In this document: piece after piece, positions 7,353-14,153 of the stretch
Position numbering within the stretch: the stretch's first letter is position 1
Layout: the number at the start of each line of letters is the position of its first letter
Notes under the pieces: model-generated
The model's database searches: none
Told to the model about the DNA's origin: nothing
What the model saw: only the letters and a program-made list of their open reading frames with translations
Origin: an uncultured Clostridia bacterium
GTDB taxonomy: Bacteria > Bacillota > Clostridia > TANB77 > CAG-508
Length of the DNA: 14,153 nucleotides
Assembly: GCA_944389715.1 (NCBI GenBank)
Contig: CALXNI010000069.1
Location: 1 to 14,153, forward strand
Direction: 5' to 3'
Made by a program: the position numbers and the translations under genes

Positions 7353-10138
7353 CTAACCTAAATCTCCTTTTATAATGCTAATCATATCCACCATTCTATC
7401 AGCATCTTCAGAAGTAACTCCTTTAGTAATTAAATCTTGTTTAAATTTTATTCTGTTTTGTGGTTGTCCCCAATAAGATTTTGTCATTCCTTGGCTTGCA
7501 TCTGCTGCAGCAACAGCTTCTTCAGGGCTAAATCTATTTGCCCCTGGTTTTGGATTTTGAACCATAGCATTTGTAGCTGCCTTTATAGTATCAGGGTTTG
7601 TTATACCATTGGCATGGAACATTCTTATCATTCTTTCTCTTTCCTTTTTATCTAATCCTGCTGTTTTACATGATTTTCTAAATTCAGAATCATCATTTAA
7701 TTCTTTCGTCGCTTCTCTTATGTTATATTCATCTGTTCCCCATTTATTTTCTTTATAAGTTTCTCTGTTTTCTTTTTCAACATTTGTTAATTTATCTCCT
7801 ACTTTATTTGATGCACCATAGCCTACTGCTGCTGCTCCACCAGCATACTTTAATACATTGCTTAAATCCCCAGATGCAATTCCTGCTGCAAGGCCAAATG
7901 TTCCAAGTGCTGCTGCTCCTGCTGCTCCTACTAATCCTTTTCTTACTGTTCTTCCTATTCCTTTGCCAAATTTTTTCGCATTTGCTTTGTTAACGTATTT
8001 ACCTGCAACTCCTCTTATACCAGAAATTCTTCCTTTAGCACCTGCTTTTGGTTTTGGTAATCCAGTTTTATAATCATTTCGACCAAATGCTGAAAAAGTA
8101 TTTTGACCTCCACCTGGGCCTCCACCTGGGCCTCCACCTGGGCCTCCGCCTGGCCCTCCGCCTGGACCTCCGCCTGGACCTCCGCCTGGGCCTCCGCCTG
8201 GGCCTCCGCCTGGTGCTGGTATATACCCTCGATTTGTCTTAACAGAAGAATATGATTTATTTGAGTCTGAACCTGATCCTGATCCTGAATTTTTTCCATG
8301 ACTTATTTTATTAATTGCATTCATTACCATTGCTCCACCTGCTGCTGCTCCAAGTTGACTACTTGTTGTTGCTTTATCAAATCCAAACATTTTTCTTACA
8401 AATTTTTCTGCTGGTATTAAGAAACCTATACATACTAATGCATAAATAGGATTAGAACTTGCAAAATCCATAGCTGATCCTACAAATATGTAATATAATA
8501 ATATATGTATTACAGGAATTAGTGCATTAAATACATATTCTTTTATCCACATTCCAAATGCTTGTGCTTGTCCGGTCTTTTATTTTATCTAAGGGATATG
8601 TTAATGCTATTAGTGGTGCTATCATTGTAAAAAATGCTAAATATACTAACCTTTTTAAATAATGAATTGTAAATATTACTGTATAAATAACTAATACTAT
8701 GTACATTAACAACTCTGTAAATGATGTTGAAAGTGCTCCTTCTGTATTTACACCTTGTCTAATACTAGACATCAATACATCCTCACCATTTGTTCCAATT
8801 ATAGCATCTGATGTAAATATCTCTAATATATTTTCTACCATAACCATTGTAAATGCCATTATATAATGTAGTACAAACAATATACATATTGCTGCTAACC
8901 AATCTGTTATCATTTTTTTATATTTTGCTTTTTCTTGTCCTGTTGATGATATTATTATTCTTATTCCTACATATACTAATACTGATAATAATCCTACTAA
9001 TGCAATTGTTCTTAATGCCTTATACCATTTACTTATTGTATTTCTTAATTCGTATGCTGTAGAAGTTTTAGTTTCTCCTGTTTCTATTCCTCCTGTTCCA
9101 TATGTACTCACAAAATAAGTATAGTCAGATTGTGTTCCAACAGTAGCTGAAATATTCATAACAAATGAGTATCTTATTTGTTCACCACTATCATCTACGT
9201 TCCAGCTACAACTATATGACCAACCATCTTTTGTTAATGATGGGTTATCTAATCCATATTTTTCTGTAATTTTCTTAGCTTCCATATTAATTGCATCTAT
9301 ATCATTAACGTCATTAATTGTACCAGTCCCCTGCTCTAAATTAGTTGGTGTTGATTGCTCAGTTGTCCATTTTGCGTCCTCATTTTTGTCTATTGCATCG
9401 TCTATGGCTTTTTTCCAATCGGGATTAGTGCTGTATAAATTACTAAGTTCACTATATGTATAAGTTTCTGTTGCGGCATCATTCCCTGAATCTGCTCCTC
9501 TTATCAATTGCGATATTTGTTTTTCTACGTCGTTGCTTCCTCCTTCTATTATTATAAAGTTATTGCCATATTTTATAGACATCTGATATTCATCTAATCC
9601 AGAGTCATCTGCTACTAATGTAATAGACATTTTATTTTTTTCATCATCAGTAGGACTTACTCCTAAAACATCAAATATTACATTTATTAATTCATCAAAA
9701 TTATCAAAGTCTTCATCATTCAATTCCCTATCTAAAATACCATCAACTACGTATCCTGGTGTTTTTGTTACAATATATGGATTTGAATCTGTATACTTTG
9801 GATTTATAAAATTTGCATCTAATCCTGGAATTTCATTTGAAAATATCGTTGCTGGTCCATATTTTATAATAAAAGTATTATGCCCGTCATTTCCAAGTCT
9901 TCCGAGGATTTTCTACTCTAATGTCTCCATCTCCAAGAAATATTTTTTGTAAACCTTTTATAACCAAATCACCTATTCCAGCAAATAGTTTAAAAATAGG
10001 CTTAAATAATTTTCCACCAGTTTCCTCATCTTCGTCTTCCGCATATGAGCAAATAGGTATAAGTGAATTTGTTATTGTAATTATTACTAAAACAAGACTT
10101 ATAATTTTTACAATTCTATTATTCATTAATTTTCTCAT
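7353..10138 (-). CDS. VirB6/TrbL-like polytopic channel protein with signal peptide, read through two CGGA +1 shifts
   Basis: The ATG at 10138 is preceded by AAAGG, and the gene begins 33 bases after virB4. Recoded length is 927 residues. A signal peptide covers about residues 1-32 (hydrophobic core, then CSYAED), followed by a large extracytoplasmic region to about 370. Membrane helices lie near 376-398, 410-435, 472-493 and 495-515, with two or more after 522. A KAKYKK loop between the first two resembles the pilin loop. An Ala/Gly-rich cytoplasmic tail carries nine GGGP repeats (642-677). A CGG at codon 79 would stop the frame after 83 residues; skipping C joins VENP to GRLGNDGHNTFIIKYGP. 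A CGG at codon 522 would stop it again; skipping C joins LDKIKD to GQAQAFGMWIKEYVFNAL, a motif typical of this VirB6-like family. Three separate proteins are possible in principle, but no ribosome binding site supports internal starts. Confidence 0.82.
8106..8213 (-). repeat. Nine tandem 12-base units encoding GGGP
   Basis: Nine direct 12-base units, written on the plus strand as variants of gCCTCCgCCTGG, encode nine GGGP repeats in the tail of the VirB6-like protein. The unit is strongly GC-rich in a very AT-rich gene. The units differ only in two third-codon positions: three end in GGT-type glycine at one site and six in GGC. The run of near-identical units suggests expansion by replication slippage. 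Copy number can change by whole units without breaking the frame. CGGA occurs in most units but always out of frame. Confidence 0.95.
8571..8574 (-). other. CGGA +1 recoding site 5 (virB6-like codon 522)
   Basis: The zero frame reads AAA GAC CGG ACA and hits TAA 15 codons after the CGG. Skipping C gives GAC GGA CAA GCA, producing DKIKDGQAQAFGMW, a conserved loop between membrane helices in VirB6-like proteins. The codon before the site is GAC. Confidence 0.88.
9901..9904 (-). other. CGGA +1 recoding site 4 (virB6-like codon 79)
   Basis: The zero frame reads AAT CCT CGG AAG and reaches TGA four codons after the CGG. Skipping C gives CCT GGA AGA CTT, which opens about 60 codons of new in-frame sequence before the next ORF's ATG and fills the gap with sensible protein. 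The codon before the site is CCT. Confidence 0.85.
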
Positions 10139-10171
10139 ATTATTTACCTTTCTTAATTAAAGATGCCTTCT

Positions 10172-12128
10172 TTAGTTTTTTTCTACTAATTTATTTAAGT
10201 TTGTTTCTACAAATTCAAATTCTTTTTTAGTTGGTGTTATTTGTATTATTGCAGTATCTTGTCCAACTTTTAGTAAGCCCTCTCCTATTAGACAACTTAC
10301 TAAAAAGCTTGCTTCTCCTTCGCTTAATTTAAAGACTTCTTTTAAATACTCTATTTCGGATTTATCTTGTGCTAAAAATAATTTTGTATCTGATGATGTT
10401 AATACTGCTTTTGCTTCTGGTTTTTCGTAAAAATCTTGGAATCTTTGTGAAATTATTGCAAGAGATACATTTCTTTTTCTGGCACGTCTTGCCATTGTAT
10501 TTAAAAAATCCACAGCTTCTGGATATGGAAGAAGCATCCAAGCTTCATCTACTAAAACCCTTTTCTTTGTTGCTTTTTTTCTATCTTCACTGTTTTTCTT
10601 TACATATTTTTCCCAAATCCATGAAAGTAGTATTTGCTGTGCAAGTGGTCTTGCAAATCTTTCTTCTAGTTGTGATATGTCTAAATTAATAAATGGTGCT
10701 CCATCTAATAGTTCAAATGTAGATTGCCCATCAAAATATGCCATTTGACCATTATACTCTCTTATGTATTGTTTCATAACTTTAATTAAATAACTATAGT
10801 GAAATTGATAATTTGTATCTGTATTTTCTTTTGCCTTTTTTAATAATGTTTTGTACCAAGAACCAATTGTTGGCATTTCCTTTTTTTCTTTAAATAGATT
10901 TTTGCTATTGTATGTAGTATTACTTGCTTTATATAAACTATTAGGATCTGAGGTTATACCAGCATTTGCATATTCTTCTGCTACAGCTTCTGCAATTATT
11001 TGTTTTGTAAGCTCATTTACCTCTGTACTTCTTGTGCTTCCTCTTGCCATAGTTAAAAGCGCTTGTGTTACGTCTTCTACTTTGTTTTCTACATTTAATA
11101 CTTCTCTTTCTCTACCAGTAATTTCATCTTTTACTTTTTCTACTTCTATATCAAATAGATTTATTATAGTTTGAGAAGTTGGTCCGAAGCACTACATTTA
11201 TTCCTCCAAGTGCTTCTGCAACAACAGAATATTCTCCTTCTGCATCTAAAGCTAAGCTTTCTATTCCCATAAGCACTGCTGACCTAGAAATTAATGTTTT
11301 CATTGTAACAGATTTACCAGCTCCAGATTTTGCAAATATAACCATATTATAATTCGTAAGTGATGTATGAAAGTTATCAAAAAGAATTGGCACACCTGTT
11401 TGTTTGTTAAAGCCTAATGGAATTCCTGTTAAATGCCCAACTTCTGAAGTAGTAAATGGAAAAACTGTTGCCATTGAATTTCTATCAAATGTATGTTTTT
11501 TATTAATTTCGTTTTTCATTAGAGGAACATTTGATTTGAATGCTTCTTCTTGCATTGCCCACGCGGTTTTTATTCCTACTAAACTTTTAGACATTTCTGT
11601 AGATAACATTTTTGTGTAAGCATCTAAACTTTGCAAATTATATGCAAATAATGTAGTAATTATAGATGCTTCAAATAATTTGTTAAATCCTGCTGCAATT
11701 TGGTCTCTTAAACCTTCTGCTTCTAGTCTTTTTTGTGTTATAACACTTTCCCTGTTAATATTACCTCTATCTGCTGCAACAATTCTTTCTGTTTCTAATT
11801 GATTTATTACTCTATTTAATTCATTTTGTGACTTAGCCTCTGGTACTGGGTTTATATAAATTGATGTATTTGTGTCTCCAAATAAATACATGTCTCTAAA
11901 TAATTCTGGGAACGCACACATACGTGGCAGGCTCGATACAAAGAAACTTCTTGCATATCTTGTAGTATTAGATATTATCCTTAAATAATCTATGTTTGAT
12001 GCATCTATTCCAGATGGTGCAATTAACTCTTTTATAGTTTTTTGTCTTAATATCTCTGGCTCATTATGTGTTTGCATACTATTTTGTAGTTTTTCTTCTT
12101 GTTCTTGTTTTAACTTCTTTTTTAGCAT
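10172..12128 (-). CDS. virB4: VirB4-type conjugation ATPase, read through one CGGA +1 shift
   Basis: This is the cytoplasmic ATPase that powers assembly and transfer in type IV secretion. The ATG at 12128 has GAGGAGG 9 bases upstream and lies inside the preceding gene. The recoded product is 651 residues. Walker A is AKSGAGKS (about residues 266-273), Walker B is RVLVDEAW (D527, E528), and IISQRFQD carries the sensor-like Q561. The C-terminal KVGQDTAIIQI is also typical of VirB4. Without recoding the frame stops 11 codons after an in-frame CGG at codon 315, separating Walker A from Walker B. Skipping the C gives GINVVLGPTSQTIINLFDIE, a classic VirB4 segment. The downstream half has a possible internal ATG (11050), but that would omit about 45 conserved residues. 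A split ATPase with two working pieces is possible but less likely. Confidence 0.9.
11183..11186 (-). other. CGGA +1 recoding site 3 (virB4 codon 315)
   Basis: The zero frame reads GTG CTT CGG ACC and meets TGA 10 codons after the CGG. Skipping C gives CTT GGA CCA ACT, so INVVL continues as GPTSQTIINLFDIE. The codon before the site is CTT. Confidence 0.88.
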
Positions 12129-13275
12129 CTTGTTTTACCTCCTCTTTTGTATTTTCAATTCTAGAAATTGCTTCATCAGCAACATCTTTTCCTATATATC
12201 TTTTATTTTCGTTAATTATTACCTTTGCTAGATTAGAAACTAATTCTTCATAAGATTTTTCAGTTTTTTCTATAGCTTTTTCTTTTTCTGATTTTACTTC
12301 ATCTACTACTAATTTAGCTTTTTCTAATGCTTTTTCACTTATTTCTTTATTTAAAGCTTCCATTCTTTTATCTAATACATCTGGAGCAGTTGAATAAAGT
12401 TCTGTATATCCTGCTTTTAATGCTTTATCTATTCCATATACTTCTGATTCATCTCTGTTATATGCTACATATAACAATTCTGCAAGTTCATATGAGTTTA
12501 ATACTTTACCCTTCATACTGCATGCAAATAATGTTCTAATAATAGTTTGCGCTCTTGTATATAATTCTGCAAAAATCATATTTCTTTTTTCTTCTTCGTC
12601 TGTTATATTAGCTCCTAATTCTGATGCATAGTATGATAAAATTATATAATAGTGTTTTCTTAATACATTTTTATTAAGACTCATTTTTTCTGTATTGCTA
12701 ATAATATCTTTTCCATAGTCATATAAATTTTGGATTCTAGCTATTTCCATTTTTAACTCGTTTAAAATTTTAGTATTTCCACTATTACTTTGAAGTAGTC
12801 TAGTATATTCGTTTTGCTTTGACACTAATTCTTGCCTTGTTTCTTCTAATTTATGATTATAATTTTCTATACTACTACTTATATTAATTGTTCTTGTTTG
12901 TATGTATAATTGAATAGGATGTCTTAATGTATTCAAAAATTCTATAAAGCCTTGCTCTACAGCTGTTTTTTCTACTTCTGACATCAAATCATAGTTTATT
13001 CCTTCGCATTCTATTGCCATTAAATATTTTGTTTTATTATTTTGTACAATCATATTATCTTCTATCGTATCAAAATCCATAAAATCAAAAACAGATAATT
13101 TTGTATAAGATGTTGAACTTGTTTCTTTTTTATCTTTGTTATTATTCTCTTTATTATCTGATTTTTTTTCTCCAGACTTTTCTTTTCTAGATACATACCC
13201 ATAAACAAATATTAATATCATTATTATAAATATCAAAACAGCAACAGCTATTGTTAATATATCGCTAATTTCCAT
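12079..13275 (-). CDS. TraC-like/VirB4 N-terminal-domain membrane protein
   Basis: The predicted protein has 398 residues. I place the start at the ATG at 13275, because AAAGGAGG lies 9 bases upstream; an in-frame start 9 codons earlier has no such site. One membrane helix (about residues 5-28) is followed by a charged linker. Next comes a domain with VFDFMDFDTIEDNMI, KYLMAIECEGINYDLMSEVE, and LNTLRHPIQLYIQTRTINI. That pattern is seen in the N-terminal, non-ATPase part of VirB4/TraC proteins. The rest is rich in coiled coil and ends in a basic tail (KTRTRRKTTK). There is no Walker motif. It overlaps prgI by 11 bases and the VirB4 ORF by 50 bases, so translation is coupled. It probably anchors the VirB4 motor to the membrane. 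It looks intact and contains no CGG. Confidence 0.75.
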   Translation of the reverse strand: MEISDILTIAVAVLIFIIMILIFVYGYVSRKEKSGEKKSDNKENNNKDKKETSSTSYTKLSVFDFMDFDTIEDNMIVQNNKTKYLMAIECEGINYDLMSEVEKTAVEQGFIEFLNTLRHPIQLYIQTRTINISSSIENYNHKLEETRQELVSKQNEYTRLLQSNSGNTKILNELKMEIARIQNLYDYGKDIISNTEKMSLNKNVLRKHYYIILSYYASELGANITDEEEKRNMIFAELYTRAQTIIRTLFACSMKGKVLNSYELAELLYVAYNRDESEVYGIDKALKAGYTELYSTAPDVLDKRMEALNKEISEKALEKAKLVVDEVKSEKEKAIEKTEKSYEELVSNLAKVIINENKRYIGKDVADEAISRIENTKEEVKQDAKKEVKTRTRRKTTK

Positions 13276-13620
13276 TATTATTTTCCTCCTTTGTATATAC
13301 ATATATCCTATTCTTTTTTTGTTTAAATTTTATTGCTCTTAATATAACTTCATCAATACTTTCCCCACCTGCTTTTTTTGTAATTTCAAAACTATTAGAT
13401 TCAGGTATTTTAAATGTACCGATTGCAAACCCTATTAATCCAAAAAAAGCAGTTAATATTGCACCTACAACAAACGAAGATATAAACATTGAAACCATTA
13501 AATAAATTAAATACCCTAATATTCCTCCGCACAACTGTATATATTAATGCCTTTGTAGAAAATATAAATAATATTCTTCCGCTCTCCTTTTACATTTCTT
13601 GGTATTTCATGTAATGCCAA
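13265..13620 (-). CDS. prgI: PrgI-family membrane protein, read through two CGGA +1 shifts
   Basis: PrgI-family proteins are small VirB3-like membrane subunits encoded next to VirB4 in Gram-positive conjugation systems. The TTG start at 13620 is chosen because AGGAGG lies 8 bases upstream. In plain reading the frame stops after about 34 codons. Skipping the C of an in-frame CGG at codon 14 and again at codon 31 gives a continuous 117-residue protein. It reads MALHEIPRNVKGE, then GRILFIFSTKALIYTVV, then GGILGYLIYLMVSMF. The N-terminal EIPRNVKGEGR, two membrane helices (about residues 31-72), and a basic C-terminal tail (KFKQKKNRIYVYTKE) fit the family in order and length. The C-terminal part can also be read as a separate ORF from a TTG at 13534, but that lacks the conserved N-terminus. 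The end overlaps the next gene by 11 bases. Either this is recoded or it is a doubly broken gene; I favour recoding. Confidence 0.85.
13526..13529 (-). other. CGGA +1 recoding site 2 (prgI codon 31)
   Basis: After site 1 the frame reads GTT GTG CGG AGG. Skipping C gives GTG GGA GGA ATA, which joins IYTVV to GGILGYL inside the first membrane helix. The codon before the site is GTG. Confidence 0.85.
13578..13581 (-). other. CGGA +1 recoding site 1 (prgI codon 14)
   Basis: The zero frame reads GAG CGG AAG and stays open only to TAG shortly after. Skipping C gives GAG GGA AGA, restoring VKGEGRILFI, which is typical of the PrgI N-terminus. The codon before the site is GAG. Confidence 0.85.
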
Positions 13621-13682
13621 TTTAAATTCCTCCTTTGTGTGTTTTTTTCTAAGAATTTTTCTATCTTTTAATACTTATATAT

Positions 13683-13711
13683 ATTATACCAGAAATTGAT
13701 AGTAATTGTAA
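13683..13711 (-). promoter_or_regulatory. Sigma-A-type promoter for the prgI-virB4 unit
   Basis: On the minus strand there is a -35 box TTACAA (13706-13711), a 17-base spacer, and a perfect -10 box TATAAT (13683-13688). The -10 box is preceded by TGG, which makes it an extended -10. Very A/T-rich sequence upstream could act as an UP element. Transcription would start around 13675, giving an untranslated leader of roughly 55 bases before the TTG start of prgI. It lies between the pilin terminator and prgI, as expected for a second transcription unit. Confidence 0.85.
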
Positions 13712-13825
13712 TATATTAGCAAAAAAAATATAAAATTCATGAAAATGTAATATTGCTGTAATAAATAGCTTAATAATCTAAACTTTTAAAAACAGAATAC
13801 AAAAAAATTTGAGCTGTTTCTATTC

Positions 13826-13865
13826 AAAAAAAGAATGGACCTATTTATAGAATCCATCCTTTTTT
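13826..13865 (-). terminator. Intrinsic terminator after the pilin gene
   Basis: Read on the minus strand, AAAAAAGGATGGA pairs with TCCATTCTTTTTT over 13 pairs, one of them G-U. An inner CTAT/ATAG pairing extends the hairpin, which ends in a T tract. It starts 26 bases after the pilin stop codon. The opposite strand also ends in a T tract, so the hairpin could work in both directions. It would separate pilin transcription from the prgI-virB4 unit, although partial read-through is possible. Confidence 0.85.
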
Positions 13866-13890
13866 GTTATTTTTTTCACTTATAAAATTA

Positions 13891-14153
13891 TTAAGCTAAT
13901 GAGAAGATCATTGTAGCTATTTGTGTAGCAGCCATTACTACTACTGCACCTATTATTAGTGGCATAAAAGATTTTTTGTATTCTGCTTTTTCTTCTACAC
14001 TACCTAACATGTATTTAACACCTAATACTGCAATTAAAACTACTCCTGCAATAACAGCAATATTTCTAATTAAACCAAGTACTTTTTGAGCAGTTGTTTT
14101 TACTCCTGAAGTATCTATTCCAGTATAGTCTGGTTCTATACTTCCAGGATCTA
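13891..14153 (-). CDS. VirB2/TrbC-like pilin-type membrane protein, C-terminal part
   Basis: This is a partial gene: the start lies beyond position 14153, and 86 residues plus a TAA stop are visible. The visible protein has a short polar segment (PDYTGIDTSG), a hydrophobic helix (NIAVIAGVVLIAVLGVKYML), a charged turn containing EEKAEYKK, and a second helix ending MIFSLA. Two helices separated by a charged EKAxYK loop are typical of the VirB2/TrbC pilin family in Gram-positive type IV secretion clusters. Members sit in the membrane as pilin-like or channel subunits; no pilus is implied here. A strong hairpin terminator lies just downstream, so the gene appears to end its own transcript, separate from prgI-virB4. 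It has no CGG codons and no frame breaks. The family call is by pattern; the gene could also be a generic small integral membrane component of the same system. Confidence 0.78.
   Translation of the reverse strand, partial: DPGSIEPDYTGIDTSGVKTTAQKVLGLIRNIAVIAGVVLIAVLGVKYMLGSVEEKAEYKKSFMPLIIGAVVVMAATQIATMIFSLA

Noticed and set aside
8015..8299. Minus-strand ORF rich in QAEAQ repeats overlapping the GGGP array
   Set aside because: It is a second-frame shadow of the tandem repeat with no ribosome binding site.
13276..13302. Earlier start for the TraC-like protein
   Set aside because: The strong AAAGGAGG site lies inside that extension and is properly spaced for the ATG at 13275.
4638..13581. 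Four pseudogenes in a decaying conjugative element
   Set aside because: All breaks are +1 at the identical motif, flanking protein is intact on both sides, and no other stop codons or deletions of decay are present.
4638..13581. CGG simply reassigned to another amino acid such as Trp or Gln
   Set aside because: Reading CGG as any amino acid keeps the zero frame, which runs into a stop soon after in five of six cases, or into family-unlike sequence; only a +1 shift restores the proteins.
4638..13581. Random sequencing errors
   Set aside because: Six of six would have to be an added C directly before a GGA glycine codon, outside homopolymers. A systematic base-calling artefact cannot be fully excluded without reads.

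Overview
The window is very AT-rich, and every gene I can support lies on the minus strand, so transcription runs from position 14153 towards position 1. Strong AGGAGG-type ribosome binding sites, AGA-dominated arginine usage, TTG/ATG starts and a Gram-positive-style type IV secretion (conjugation) gene set point to a low-GC Firmicute, probably an uncultured Clostridia-like bacterium. The DNA is probably an integrative conjugative element or plasmid. No relaxase, coupling protein or integrase lies inside the window.

Layout in the direction of transcription. (1) The 3' end of a VirB2/TrbC-like pilin gene (13891-14153), closed by a strong hairpin terminator. (2) A near-consensus promoter (13683-13711) that starts a second unit. 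(3) prgI (13265-13620), a TraC-like membrane protein (12079-13275) and the VirB4 ATPase (10172-12128), tightly packed with overlaps. (4) A 927-residue VirB6-like polytopic protein with a nine-copy GGGP repeat (7353-10138). (5) A single-span protein (6407-7342). (6) A 910-residue membrane-anchored cell-wall hydrolase with M23 peptidase and GH24-like lysozyme domains (3648-6381). (7) Two more small single-span proteins (3086-3610, 2196-3062). (8) A soluble charged pair, apparently one protein joined by a -1 frameshift (849-2146). (9) A secreted SH3-CAP protein (3-755), whose ribosome binding site is buried in a perfect 18-bp hairpin.

The main discovery is a recoding pattern. Four of the secretion genes (prgI, virB4, virB6-like, the hydrolase) are broken by +1 frameshifts, six in total. 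Each break falls on an in-frame CGG arginine codon followed by A. Reading the four bases CGGA as one glycine step (skipping the C) restores a continuous protein with family-typical sequence across every junction. I found no other in-frame CGG codon in any gene of the window, whereas CGG in the other two phases is common and harmless. This suggests that CGG has no normal arginine decoding here and that CGGA acts as a +1 shift or quadruplet-glycine signal. A separate classical A AAA AAG slippery heptamer joins two further ORFs by -1 slippage, and a 16-A tract sits inside the hydrolase gene.

Together the genes would make a Gram-positive conjugation machine: pilin-like subunit, membrane channel (VirB6-like), ATPase motor (VirB4 with PrgI and the TraC-like subunit), wall-opening enzyme, and VirB8-like bitopic scaffolds. 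If the recoding is real, assembly of the machine depends on non-standard decoding.
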